From Mariprofundaceae bacterium (GTDB lineage: Bacteria > Pseudomonadota > Zetaproteobacteria > Mariprofundales > Mariprofundaceae): 29,029 bases of DNA. Below are positions 6,885 to 14,216 of this stretch, piece after piece. Numbering within the stretch: position 1 is the first letter of the stretch; every line of letters starts with the position of its first letter. Position numbers and translations under genes: made by a program. The notes under the pieces are model-generated. The model saw only the letters and a list, made by a program, of their open reading frames with translations, was not told the DNA's origin and searched no databases. The stretch spans positions 1 to 29,029 of the forward strand of contig JALVTX010000205.1 in assembly GCA_027035825.1 (NCBI GenBank). Direction: 5' to 3'.

Positions 6885-8327
6885 TCAGCTCCGCGGCGCC
6901 AGCAGCACGATGTCGATGCGCCGGTTGCGGGCGCGGCCCTCGGCCGTCTCGTTGTTGGCAATGGGCTTGTTCTCGCCGTAGCCCACGGCGCTGATGTCCA
7001 CGTCCGACTGCTCCAGGCGCGAGCGGATGTATTCGCGCACCGCCTGCGCGCGACGCTCGGAGAGCTCCTGGTTGTAGGCGCTGCTGCCGATGAAGTCCGT
7101 GTGCCCCTCGATGCGGACGTTGCGGCCCTTGAACAGCGCGATGGACTCCAGTACGTGATCCAGCACCGGGTAGGCGGCGGGCGGGATCACCGCGCTGCCG
7201 CTGCGGAAGTTCAGCGCCTTCAGACGCAGGATCACGTCCGCATCCGGCGTGAGCAGGATGTCCACGTCGCTCGGCTTGAACAGTTTGGTCAGCCGCTTGA
7301 TCTTGGCCTCGGCATCGCGCTTGAGCTGGAGCTTGCGACGAATCTCGCCCAGCGCCGCCAGGTCACTCTTGTACTGGGCTTCGTACTTCGAGAGTTTCTC
7401 GGAGAGTTCGCGAATGGCCTTCTCGGCGTCATCCATCTGGGCCTTGTGGCTCTGCTGCATGTCCTGCGCGGCCTGCTGGAGCAGGGTCAGCTGTTCCTCA
7501 GGCGTCTGGCCGCGGTTCAGCTCCACGCCCAGCACCTCGCCCAGCATCCGCATGCGGTTGTCCTGTGCATCCACCCAGGTTTCGATGGCGGCCGGGTCCT
7601 TGCTGAACTTCTTGCCGAAGGCGGCGATGCGGGTGGCGCGCCGGGCCTGGATCTGGCCGCGCCGCGCGATGGACCAGGCGCGGGTCTGCTCGTTCGGCGT
7701 TTCGCGGATGATGCGCTCGACCAAGTGCAGCGACTTGACGGCCTCGGTCATGGCCTTGGGCGCGTAGCGACGGGCGTCCAGCTTGCGCGCCCCGGAAATG
7801 GCGCGGGACAGGGGCTTGGCAATCTGCTCGCGCGCGGCGACGACCTCGGCCGCGTGAATGGTGTTGCGGGCCATCTTGGCCGCGCCCTCGGCCTTGCGCT
7901 CGTGGCCGTTCTCGAACGCATCCACCACGCGGGCGAAATCATCCTCGGCGCGCTTGGCCAGGTCGGCGCGGAACTTCTTGCTGTCGGCCATTTGCATGCG
8001 ATCGCGCGCCTCGACCAGGTCGTGGAAGCGTTGGCTGAACGCCTGGGAAATCCTGGCCGCCTCGCGGGCGTTGATTTCCGCCTCGTCCAGCTTGCGGCGC
8101 ACGTCAGCGGCGGATTCGCCCTTGCGCAGCATCTTCTCCGCATCGGCCAATGCCTCGCGGGCGTCATTCAGGTGCTCGGGCGCGAATTCCCCGGCCCGCA
8201 GCTGCCGGGCATTCTCGATGGCCTGCTTGGCCTCTTCCAGCGTCGCGGCGCCGGCCATGGGCGTAGTCAGGCCGAATGCCAGCAGTCCCGTCAGGAGGGC
8301 GATGATGTTCAGTGTCGGCATGCGCAT
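6885..8327 (-). CDS. OmpA-domain envelope protein with long helical N-terminal region
   Basis: A 480-aa exported protein starting at ATG 8327 (AAGGAG 7 bases upstream); the open frame runs further but that part overlaps orn. Residues 1-28 are a signal peptide (cleavage near MAGAA). Residues 29-360 are almost all charged or Ala-rich helix with heptad character; the opening LEEAKQAIENAR resembles DUF4398-type helical repeats. Residues about 370-480 form an OmpA C-terminal domain that binds peptidoglycan: NFRSGSAVIPP, IEGHTDFIGS, NQELSERRAQAV and RNRRIDIVL are visible with the D and R ligands for diaminopimelate. There is no beta-barrel and no lipobox, so it is probably a periplasmic wall-bound protein. 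It is the last gene of the minus-strand series. Confidence 0.88.
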   Translation of the reverse strand: MRMPTLNIIALLTGLLAFGLTTPMAGAATLEEAKQAIENARQLRAGEFAPEHLNDAREALADAEKMLRKGESAADVRRKLDEAEINAREAARISQAFSQRFHDLVEARDRMQMADSKKFRADLAKRAEDDFARVVDAFENGHERKAEGAAKMARNTIHAAEVVAAREQIAKPLSRAISGARKLDARRYAPKAMTEAVKSLHLVERIIRETPNEQTRAWSIARRGQIQARRATRIAAFGKKFSKDPAAIETWVDAQDNRMRMLGEVLGVELNRGQTPEEQLTLLQQAAQDMQQSHKAQMDDAEKAIRELSEKLSKYEAQYKSDLAALGEIRRKLQLKRDAEAKIKRLTKLFKPSDVDILLTPDADVILRLKALNFRSGSAVIPPAAYPVLDHVLESIALFKGRNVRIEGHTDFIGSSAYNQELSERRAQAVREYIRSRLEQSDVDISAVGYGENKPIANNETAEGRARNRRIDIVLLAPRS

Positions 8328-8403
8328 GGCGAAACTCCTTGTATCTAACAACAGTGGAATAAGAAAGCGTGCGCGGTCGTGCGGCGGCGGCATGTGACGT
8401 CCG

Positions 8404-8976
8404 TCACGTTTGCGCATTCCCGTCCGGCGGGATGAACACGCGCTGCCGGTAGTAGCGCAGTTCCTCGATGGATTCGCGGATGTCGGCCAGCGCCAGGTGT
8501 TCGGACTGCTTGGCCGGGATGGGAAGCGCCGGGTACCAGCGGCGCACCAGTTCCTTGATGGTGCTGACATCGATCATCCGGTAGTGCAGCCAGGCGTCGA
8601 TGGCCGGCATGTGGCGGGCCAGGAAGCGCCGATCCTGGTGGATGGAGTTGCCGCACAGGGGCGCTTCGCGTTCCGGCGCATGCTCCCGGATGAAGGCCAG
8701 CGTGCGCTGCTCGGCCTCGCGCAGCGTCATCCTGGAGGCCAGCGCCCGGGCGGACAGCCCAGAGGCGCCGTGGTGCGCGCGGCACCACTCGCCCATGCGC
8801 GCCAGCGCCTCGGCGTCGTGATGAATGACGAGGTTCGGGCCTTCGGCCACGATGTTCAGGTCGGAATCGGTGATGATGGTGGCGATCTCCAGGATGGTGT
8901 CTGTGTCTGGGTCCAGGCCCGTCATTTCCAGATCCATCCACACCAGTCGGTTGCAGGGCGGTTTGCGGTCGTTCAT
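8404..8976 (-). CDS. orn: Oligoribonuclease
   Basis: A 190-aa DEDDh 3'-5' exonuclease that degrades di- and short oligoribonucleotides, including pGpG from c-di-GMP turnover. Catalytic residues are D15 and E17 (WMDLEMTGLD), D115 (SIHQDRRFL), H160 and D165 (EHLALADIRES). The length equals the usual 180-190 aa. It begins 9 bases after the pdxB stop, so it is likely cotranscribed with pdxB. Confidence 0.97.
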   Translation of the reverse strand: MNDRKPPCNRLVWMDLEMTGLDPDTDTILEIATIITDSDLNIVAEGPNLVIHHDAEALARMGEWCRAHHGASGLSARALASRMTLREAEQRTLAFIREHAPEREAPLCGNSIHQDRRFLARHMPAIDAWLHYRMIDVSTIKELVRRWYPALPIPAKQSEHLALADIRESIEELRYYRQRVFIPPDGNAQT

Positions 8977-8985
8977 GTCCGCATT

Positions 8986-10152
8986 CTAGCTCAGGCGCAG
9001 GCCCAGCGCGCGGGCCATGGCAGTGAGCGAAGGATCACGCGCCTCGAGGCGGACGGGCGCGCGCTCCCAGGCCCGGCGAGGCGGATAGTGGCGGCGGTAA
9101 CGGGTGAAGGCGGTGGCGCGGACGTCCGCGACCTGGCCCTGCCAGGCGCGCATCGCCGCATCGTCGGCGCGGATGTCGTAGCGCGCGGTGGCCGCGGCGT
9201 GCAGGTCGCGCCACGGGTCGCCGGTCGCGGGAATGCGAACGGGCTCGGGATCGGGGGGCAGGGCCGTTTCCGGTCGCCAGTCGGGCGCAACACCCAGCCA
9301 GCGGCACAGCGCGCGGTAGACGAACCAGGTGTTGGCCAGCTTGCCGTCCAGCGAATGGCCGGCGATGTGCGGGGTGGCGATGGCCATGCGCGCGTGCGTA
9401 ACCAGGGCGGGATCGGGGGCCGGCTCATGCTCCCAGCAGTCCAGCGCCGCGAAGCGGCGTGAATCCGCCTCCAGCCAGTCCTGCAAGGCGGCGTTGTCCA
9501 CGCAGCCTCCGCGCGCGGCATTGAGCACGCCGACGCCGCGAAAGGCCGCCAGCCGTTCGGCGTTCAGCAGGTGGCGCGTGGCGTCGGGGCCTTCCCGCGT
9601 CAGCGGCGTGTGCAGGCTCAGCACGTCCGCGCCCTCCAGCAGATGCGCGAGCCGATGGAAGCCTTCCGGGCCCTCGCGGCGGGCGCGCGGCGGGTCGTTG
9701 ACGAGCACGCGCATGCCCATCGCGCGACAGACGCGGGCCACGCGGTCGCCGATGCGCCCGGCGCCGATGATGCCGATACAGGTTTCGGGGATGCGGATCC
9801 GACCCTGGCGATGGAGCTCCAGCAGCAGGGTGGTCATGTATTCGACCACCGAGCCGGTGGAGCTGCCGGCGGCGTTGGCGAAGGCGATATCGTGCGCGGC
9901 GAGCCATGCCTTGTCGCAGTGGTCGTCGCCGATGGTGGCGGTGGCGGCGAAGCGGACGCGCGAGCCGGCCAGGAGCCGCTCGTCCACGCGCGTGGACGAG
10001 CGCGTGATCAGCACGTCGGCGTCGCGCACGGCTTGCGGCGTGATGTCCGCGGCTTCCACGAGCCGCAGCGTCACGTCGAACCCCGGCAGGCGCGCGAAGG
10101 CCGATTCCGCCGCCATGATGTGGGCGTCCGCGACAATGGTGAGCGATGGCAT
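8986..10152 (-). CDS. pdxB: Erythronate-4-phosphate dehydrogenase
   Basis: A 388-aa D-2-hydroxyacid dehydrogenase-fold enzyme. It oxidises 4-phosphoerythronate in the DXP-dependent vitamin B6 pathway. The Rossmann loop GAGRIG is at 130-135. The catalytic triad is R214 (NAARGG), E243 (WEHEP) and H262 (TPHIAGHSLDGK). The C-terminal YDIRADDAAMR and YRRHYPPRRAWE match the PdxB-specific dimerisation domain, which separates it from generic hydroxyacid dehydrogenases. Where E. coli PdxB reads GCNAIAVVEY this protein has GSSTGSVVEY at 96-105, a mild deviation in the substrate loop. It follows rfaE2 by 8 bases. Confidence 0.9.
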   Translation of the reverse strand: MPSLTIVADAHIMAAESAFARLPGFDVTLRLVEAADITPQAVRDADVLITRSSTRVDERLLAGSRVRFAATATIGDDHCDKAWLAAHDIAFANAAGSSTGSVVEYMTTLLLELHRQGRIRIPETCIGIIGAGRIGDRVARVCRAMGMRVLVNDPPRARREGPEGFHRLAHLLEGADVLSLHTPLTREGPDATRHLLNAERLAAFRGVGVLNAARGGCVDNAALQDWLEADSRRFAALDCWEHEPAPDPALVTHARMAIATPHIAGHSLDGKLANTWFVYRALCRWLGVAPDWRPETALPPDPEPVRIPATGDPWRDLHAAATARYDIRADDAAMRAWQGQVADVRATAFTRYRRHYPPRRAWERAPVRLEARDPSLTAMARALGLRLS

Positions 10153-10160
10153 GGGGCCTC

Positions 10161-10658
10161 TCAGGCGGGCGGAAGGGCGCGGATGCGTTCGATCAGGGCG
10201 GTGGTGGAATATCCCTCGAGGAAGGGCATCACGACCACCTCGCCGCCGCGCGCTTGCACCTCGCGCGCGCCGACAATCTCCTCGATCCGGTAATCGCCGC
10301 CCTTGACCAGCACGTCGGGCTCAAGCCGTCGAATGAGTTCCAGCGGCGTGTCCTCGGAGAAGGGGACGACCATGTCCACGGCCCGCAGCGCCGCCAGCAT
10401 GCGCGCGCGATCCGCCAGCGGATTGACCGGCCGGCCGCGCCCCTTGAGGCGGCGGATGGAGGCATCGTCGTTCAGCCCCACGACGAGCGCATCGCCCAGT
10501 GCGCGGGCGCGCTCCAGGTAGTCCACGTGCCCCGGGTGCAACAGGTCGAAGCAGCCATTGGTGAAGACGAGGCGGAAGCCGCCATCGCCTTCCTCGGCCT
10601 CGCGCCACCCGCGGATGCGCGCCAGCGCCTCCGCCGGCGGGGTGGCTCCCCGGGTCAT
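10161..10658 (-). CDS. rfaE2: D-glycero-beta-D-manno-heptose 1-phosphate adenylyltransferase (standalone HldE C-domain)
   Basis: A 165-aa nucleotidyltransferase that makes ADP-heptose precursor for the LPS core. The signature TNGCFDLLHPGH (33-44) holds the HxGH motif. LNDDASIRRLKGRGRP, PLADRARMLAALR and DVLVKGGDY follow in the family order. E. coli has this activity as the C-terminal half of bifunctional HldE; here the kinase half (rfaE1) is not in the window. The start ATG at 10658 overlaps the dolP stop by ATGA, so it is translationally coupled to dolP. The heptose isomerase gene lies three genes upstream in the same unit. Confidence 0.93.
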   Translation of the reverse strand: MTRGATPPAEALARIRGWREAEEGDGGFRLVFTNGCFDLLHPGHVDYLERARALGDALVVGLNDDASIRRLKGRGRPVNPLADRARMLAALRAVDMVVPFSEDTPLELIRRLEPDVLVKGGDYRIEEIVGAREVQARGGEVVVMPFLEGYSTTALIERIRALPPA

Positions 10659-11248
10659 CGCCGCACGCGGAGCATGTTGACCACGCTGGTGACGCCTTCC
10701 ACCGAGCGGGCCAGCGTGGCCGCGCGCTGACGCTGCAATTCGTTGTTCACGATGCCTTGCAGGTAGACCTTGCCGTCCACCGTTTCCACGTGCACGGTGA
10801 AGCCCGACACCTCCTTGTCGTTGAACAGCTTGCGCTTGACGTTGGTGGTGATGGTGGTGTCCGCGATCAGCCGCTTGGCCCTGGGCGCGCCCAGCTTGAT
10901 TTCCGAGCGCACCGAGCGCACGCCCCTGGTGTCGCGGCAGATCTGGATGGCGCGGTCGATTTGATCCTGGCGCGGCAGGTGGCCAGTGAGCAGCACGTTG
11001 CCCTCGATGACCTCGGCGCTGATCCAGCGCGACGGCAAGTCCTCCTCGGCGATGAGGCGGGCATCGATCTTGGCCGCGATGGCGGCATCGTCGATGCGCG
11101 TGCCGAGCGAGCGTTCGTCGTGGGCGACGCTGGCGGCCGCGCCGGCGCCGGCCACGATGGTGGTGGCCAGGCAGCCGGTCAGCGCGCCGGATGTGGCCAG
11201 AAGCGTTGCCGCCAGCATGAGTCGCATCCATGGTTCACGTCTTGTCAC
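10655..11248 (-). CDS. dolP: BON-domain outer-membrane lipoprotein DolP (YraP)
   Basis: A 197-aa protein if it starts at GTG 11248, which has GGAGG 6 bases upstream; ATG 11227 would give 190 aa but has no ribosome site. A signal peptide ends in the lipobox LTGC, with C26 as the lipidated residue. Two BON domains follow: about 50-118 (GTRIDDAAIAAKIDARL, VLLTGHL) and about 125-195 (DTTITTNVKRKLF, VYLQGIV). The E. coli homologue DolP has the same architecture, binds anionic lipid at division sites and supports outer-membrane integrity. Location in a yraN-gmhA/diaA-dolP order as in E. coli supports orthology, although two extra genes are inserted here. Confidence 0.9.
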   Translation of the reverse strand: MTRREPWMRLMLAATLLATSGALTGCLATTIVAGAGAAASVAHDERSLGTRIDDAAIAAKIDARLIAEEDLPSRWISAEVIEGNVLLTGHLPRQDQIDRAIQICRDTRGVRSVRSEIKLGAPRAKRLIADTTITTNVKRKLFNDKEVSGFTVHVETVDGKVYLQGIVNNELQRQRAATLARSVEGVTSVVNMLRVRR

Positions 11249-11265
11249 CCGCAACCTCCGATACC

Positions 11266-11382
11266 TCAGCGCCCGGCCAGAATCCACGCCAGCGCGGCGC
11301 AGGCCAGGGCCAGTAGCAGGAATTGAAGAATGGGCGGTCGTTCCTCCCGCCGGTTCCAGTTGGGTTCGTGTTGTTCGCTCAT
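11266..11382 (-). CDS. 38-aa single-pass membrane protein, unknown
   Basis: A small gene starting at ATG 11382, which overlaps the stop of the upstream gene in an ATGA junction (11379-11382), a strong sign of coupled translation. Its product has a charged hydrophilic N-terminus (residues 1-17, EQHEPNWNRREER) and one predicted membrane helix at about 18-36 (ILQFLLLALACAALAWIL), so it is probably an inner-membrane protein with the N-terminus in the cytoplasm. It ends 17 bases before the dolP start. I do not recognise a family. Confidence 0.68.
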   Translation of the reverse strand: MSEQHEPNWNRREERPPILQFLLLALACAALAWILAGR

Positions 11383-12323
11383 TGATCGCCGCCCAGCGCA
11401 TCCTGCACTGCGGCGAAGAGCAGCGGCAAGGCCAGCTCGTCCGGTGCTGGCAGCCAGATGCCGCGACCACCCGGCTGGGACAGGCGGTCCGCCATGTCGG
11501 CCACGGCCGTGGCGCTGGCCGCCGGATCCACGATGGCGCAGGTCAGGTTCTCCACCTTGCGGCCCAGGTTGCGTGCCGCATCGGCGGCCTGGATGAGCAC
11601 GCGCGGCAGCACCGCGGATGCCACGCCCAGCACGACACCGCCGCTGGATGCCGCGAGCATCGCCGCCAGCAACCGGAAATCCATCAGCCCCGCCGCGCCC
11701 AGCGATTCGCCATGGGTGGCTGGATGCAGGTTGAAGGCGTCCGCGCCGATGGCGGGGTGGACGGTGAGCGGAATGCCATGGCGCGTGGCGGTGGCGACGA
11801 TGCTGCGATCGAGGTGCTCCGGCTCTTCGTCCACGAGCTTCTCGCCCACGCTCTTGCCGATGCCCCAGCCCTCGATGGCGCCGAAGTTGACGGCTTCGTT
11901 GATGAGACCTGTGGTTTCCTCGGTGACGCGGTAATCGCTGTCGGCGTCGCGTTCGTAGGAGGTCAGCGTATGGCCGGAGAGCGCGACCTCGACATCCTGC
12001 AACAGCGCCGCGCCCGTCATCGCCACGCCGGTGATGACGCGCTCCTCCATCATGCGCACGATCAGCGGCGACAGCCCCGCGTCCATCACGTGGCCGCCAC
12101 AGCCCAGCACCACGCCCTTGTCGCGCCGCCGGGCGGAAATGATGGCGTCGCGCAAGTCCACCAAGTCGCGTGCCGAGCCGATGCCGGGCAGCGAGCACAG
12201 GAAGTCGCCGAAGGAGCCGCCGGCGCGGAACGGGGATCCGAAGTCGGCGTCCTCGGCGTCGGTGCGGCGCTTGGCCAGCGGCGTGGTTTTCAGCCGGTTG
12301 AACGGCAGCGGCTTCAGGTTCAT
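11379..12323 (-). CDS. Deoxyhypusine synthase-like protein of unknown function
   Basis: A 314-aa cytoplasmic protein starting at ATG 12323, after GAGGGAGGG and overlapping the gmhA stop by ATGA. It belongs to a bacterial family related to deoxyhypusine synthase in fold: VVLGCGGHVMDAGLSPLIV (71-89), VAMTGAALLQDVEVALSGHT (100-119), EETTGLINEAV (135-145), IPLTVHPAIGADAFNLHPA (184-202) and RNLGRKVENLTC (251-262) are the recognisable blocks. Deoxyhypusine synthase uses NAD and spermidine, and bacteria lack the eIF5A substrate, so another substrate is likely. I cannot identify the catalytic Lys of the eukaryotic enzyme with confidence. Its place between heptose-phosphate isomerase and the adenylyltransferase suggests a role in sugar or envelope metabolism, which is inference only. 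Confidence 0.8.
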   Translation of the reverse strand: MNLKPLPFNRLKTTPLAKRRTDAEDADFGSPFRAGGSFGDFLCSLPGIGSARDLVDLRDAIISARRRDKGVVLGCGGHVMDAGLSPLIVRMMEERVITGVAMTGAALLQDVEVALSGHTLTSYERDADSDYRVTEETTGLINEAVNFGAIEGWGIGKSVGEKLVDEEPEHLDRSIVATATRHGIPLTVHPAIGADAFNLHPATHGESLGAAGLMDFRLLAAMLAASSGGVVLGVASAVLPRVLIQAADAARNLGRKVENLTCAIVDPAASATAVADMADRLSQPGGRGIWLPAPDELALPLLFAAVQDALGGDQ

Positions 12324-12919
12324 GAGCGCCCTCCCTCGTTGAATTCCCGGTCGATCAGGCTGCACAGGATGTGCAGGCAGGTGATGTGCATTTCCTGGAT
12401 GCGCGGCGTCGAATCATGCGCGATGTTCAGCGTCAGCGTCACCTCCGGCAGCGCGGCGAGCGTTCCGCCATCCCGGCCTGTGAGCGCTACCACCGTCATG
12501 CCGAGGCGGCCGGCGGCGGCGGCGGCGCGCAGCACGTTGGGGGAGCCGCCGCTGGTGGAGATGGCAAGCAGCATGTCGCCGGGCCGGCCCAAGGCCTCCA
12601 CCTGCCGCGCGAACACGTCATCGAAGCTCATGTCGTTGGCGATGCTGGTGATGACCGAGGCGTCGTGCGTGAGCGCGATGGCGGGCAGGCCCCGGCGGTT
12701 GATTTCGAAGCGGTTGACCAGTTCGGCCGCGAAATGCTGCGCGTCGGCGGCCGAGCCGCCATTGCCGCAGGCCAGAATCTTGCCGCCGGCCTTCAGCGTC
12801 TCGCCCATCAGCGCTGCCGTCTGCGCCAGGGGCCCCGCCAGGGTCTGGGCGCATTGCCGCCGCAGCTCCACGCCCTCGCTGAAGGCTCGCTGGATGATGT
12901 CGTCCGCCTGTTCGCGCAT
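12320..12919 (-). CDS. gmhA: Phosphoheptose isomerase (GmhA/DiaA family)
   Basis: A 199-aa SIS-domain protein. GmhA converts sedoheptulose 7-phosphate to D-glycero-D-manno-heptose 7-phosphate, the first step of LPS heptose synthesis; the paralogue DiaA instead binds DnaA. Residues 51-72 (CGNGGSAADAQHFAAELVNR) keep the catalytic Glu of GmhA (E66), and RIQEMHITCLHIL (173-185) keeps the catalytic His. E. coli DiaA lacks that Glu (HFAASM). The presence of rfaE2 in the same operon supports the enzyme role, while the position next to yraN and dolP is that of diaA in E. coli. A dual role is possible. Confidence 0.87.
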   Translation of the reverse strand: MREQADDIIQRAFSEGVELRRQCAQTLAGPLAQTAALMGETLKAGGKILACGNGGSAADAQHFAAELVNRFEINRRGLPAIALTHDASVITSIANDMSFDDVFARQVEALGRPGDMLLAISTSGGSPNVLRAAAAAGRLGMTVVALTGRDGGTLAALPEVTLTLNIAHDSTPRIQEMHITCLHILCSLIDREFNEGGRS

Positions 12920-12981
12920 GGCCGTATCCTGTCGGCTCGGCGGGGCTTTCACAATGCCCGCGACAAGGGCTCGGGGCGACG

Positions 12982-13329
12982 CTAGCGGAACGCGTCCGTC
13001 AGGTGCTCGATGCGCGCCCGAAAGCGGCCCGGACGCACGAGGATGAGATCGAATCGGCAGGGCAGGGCGGCGCAATCGGGGTGGCGCGCCAGCCACGCCT
13101 GGGCCGCCGAGCGCAACCGGGCCTGCTTGTCCGCGTGCACGGCGAGCAGGCCGTCCTCGCGCCGGTCGCGGCGCTTGACCTCGATGAAGGCCAGCATCTC
13201 CCCCTTGCGGGCCACGATGTCCAGCTCGCCCCGGCCGCCGCGAACGTTGCGATCCAGCACCCGCCAGCCCCGGCGGGAGAGAAACCGCGCCGCCTGTTCC
13301 TCGGCCTCGCGTCCGGCGGCGGTGCTCAT
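12982..13329 (-). CDS. yraN: YraN family endonuclease-like protein (UPF0102)
   Basis: A 115-aa protein starting at ATG 13329. It has the family pattern GREAEEQAARFLSRRGW, then RNVRGGRGELDIVA (28-40) and LAFIEVKRR (46-54), which is the D/E-ExK core of a restriction-endonuclease-like fold (E35, D37, E50, K52). Its function in E. coli is not established. It starts 16 bases after the rsmI stop and ends 62 bases before gmhA. Confidence 0.93.
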   Translation of the reverse strand: MSTAAGREAEEQAARFLSRRGWRVLDRNVRGGRGELDIVARKGEMLAFIEVKRRDRREDGLLAVHADKQARLRSAAQAWLARHPDCAALPCRFDLILVRPGRFRARIEHLTDAFR

Positions 13330-13345
13330 GCCTGCTTCATTCCTT

Positions 13346-14203
13346 TCAATCCATCCGCGCCAGCAGGGCATAGACGCGGTCGCGGGGCACGCCCAGCGCT
13401 GCGGCCACGAGCCTGGCGCGCGCGCCGGGCGGCAGGGCGGCGGCATCCGGCTCGCGCAGCCGTTCCATGATGGTCGTGTCGCTCACGTTGTCTTCCGGAG
13501 CTGCTGGCGCGGGCGCGACGAGCAGCACGATTTCGCCGCGCACGCCGCCTTGGGAAGCCTCACGGATATGCGCCAGCGTGCCGGTGATGAAGGTTTCGTG
13601 CAGCTTGGTGATTTCGCGCGCCAGGCACGCCTCGCGCGTGGGGCCGCAGGCATCCAGCAGTTCGTCCAGCGTTCGGGCCAGCCGGCGCGGCGATTCCAGC
13701 AAAACCTGCGTGACGCGGGCAGTGGCGATTTCGGCCAGGCGCTCGGCGCGCGCCCGTCCCGAGCGCGGCAGAAATCCCTGGAACATGAAGCGCTCCGCCG
13801 GAAGGCCGCTGGCCGAAAGGGCGGCAATGGGGCTGCTCGGCCCCGGGATCGGGATGACGGGGATGCCCCGCCGGCGGGCCTCGCGCACCAGCGGGAAGCC
13901 CGGGTCGCTCACCAGCGGCGTGCCCGCATCCGAGATCAGCGCGATGCGCCAGCCCTCTTCCAGCCGCGCCAGCAGGCCGCTTGCCGCCTTCGCCTCGTTG
14001 TGCTCGTGCAGGGGGGTCATCGGGGTGTCGATGCCGTGGCGCTGGCATAGCTTGCGGCTGGTGCGCGTGTCCTCGGCGGCAATCAGGTCGGCCTCGCGCA
14101 GGACGCGAATGGCGCGGAGGCTGATGTCCTCCAGGTTGCCGATGGGCGTGGCGACAACGAACAGTTGGCCGCCCGCGGGCTTGTCATTAGGCTGCGCGTT
14201 CAT
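13346..14203 (-). CDS. rsmI: 16S rRNA (cytidine-1402-2'-O)-methyltransferase
   Basis: A 285-aa SAM-dependent tetrapyrrole-methylase-fold enzyme that methylates the ribose of C1402 in the ribosomal P site. Motifs are LFVVATPIGNLEDIS (14-28), AEDTR (43-47), ISDAGTPLVSDPGFPLV (90-106) and IPGPSSPIAALSASGLP (119-135). ATG 14203 is chosen because GAGGAAC lies just before it and the length from there to the PIGNL motif equals that of E. coli RsmI; ATGs at 14212 and 14218 are in frame but would collide with the lpoA start on the other strand. It heads the long minus-strand gene series. Confidence 0.96.
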   Translation of the reverse strand: MNAQPNDKPAGGQLFVVATPIGNLEDISLRAIRVLREADLIAAEDTRTSRKLCQRHGIDTPMTPLHEHNEAKAASGLLARLEEGWRIALISDAGTPLVSDPGFPLVREARRRGIPVIPIPGPSSPIAALSASGLPAERFMFQGFLPRSGRARAERLAEIATARVTQVLLESPRRLARTLDELLDACGPTREACLAREITKLHETFITGTLAHIREASQGGVRGEIVLLVAPAPAAPEDNVSDTTIMERLREPDAAALPPGARARLVAAALGVPRDRVYALLARMD

Positions 14204-14216
14204 GTTCCTCATGCTC

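Noticed and set aside
8394..8407. Perfect dyad GTGACG-TC-CGTCAC at the end of orn
   Set aside because: It is short and overlaps the orn stop; no promoter or T-tract is associated, so neither operator nor terminator can be claimed.
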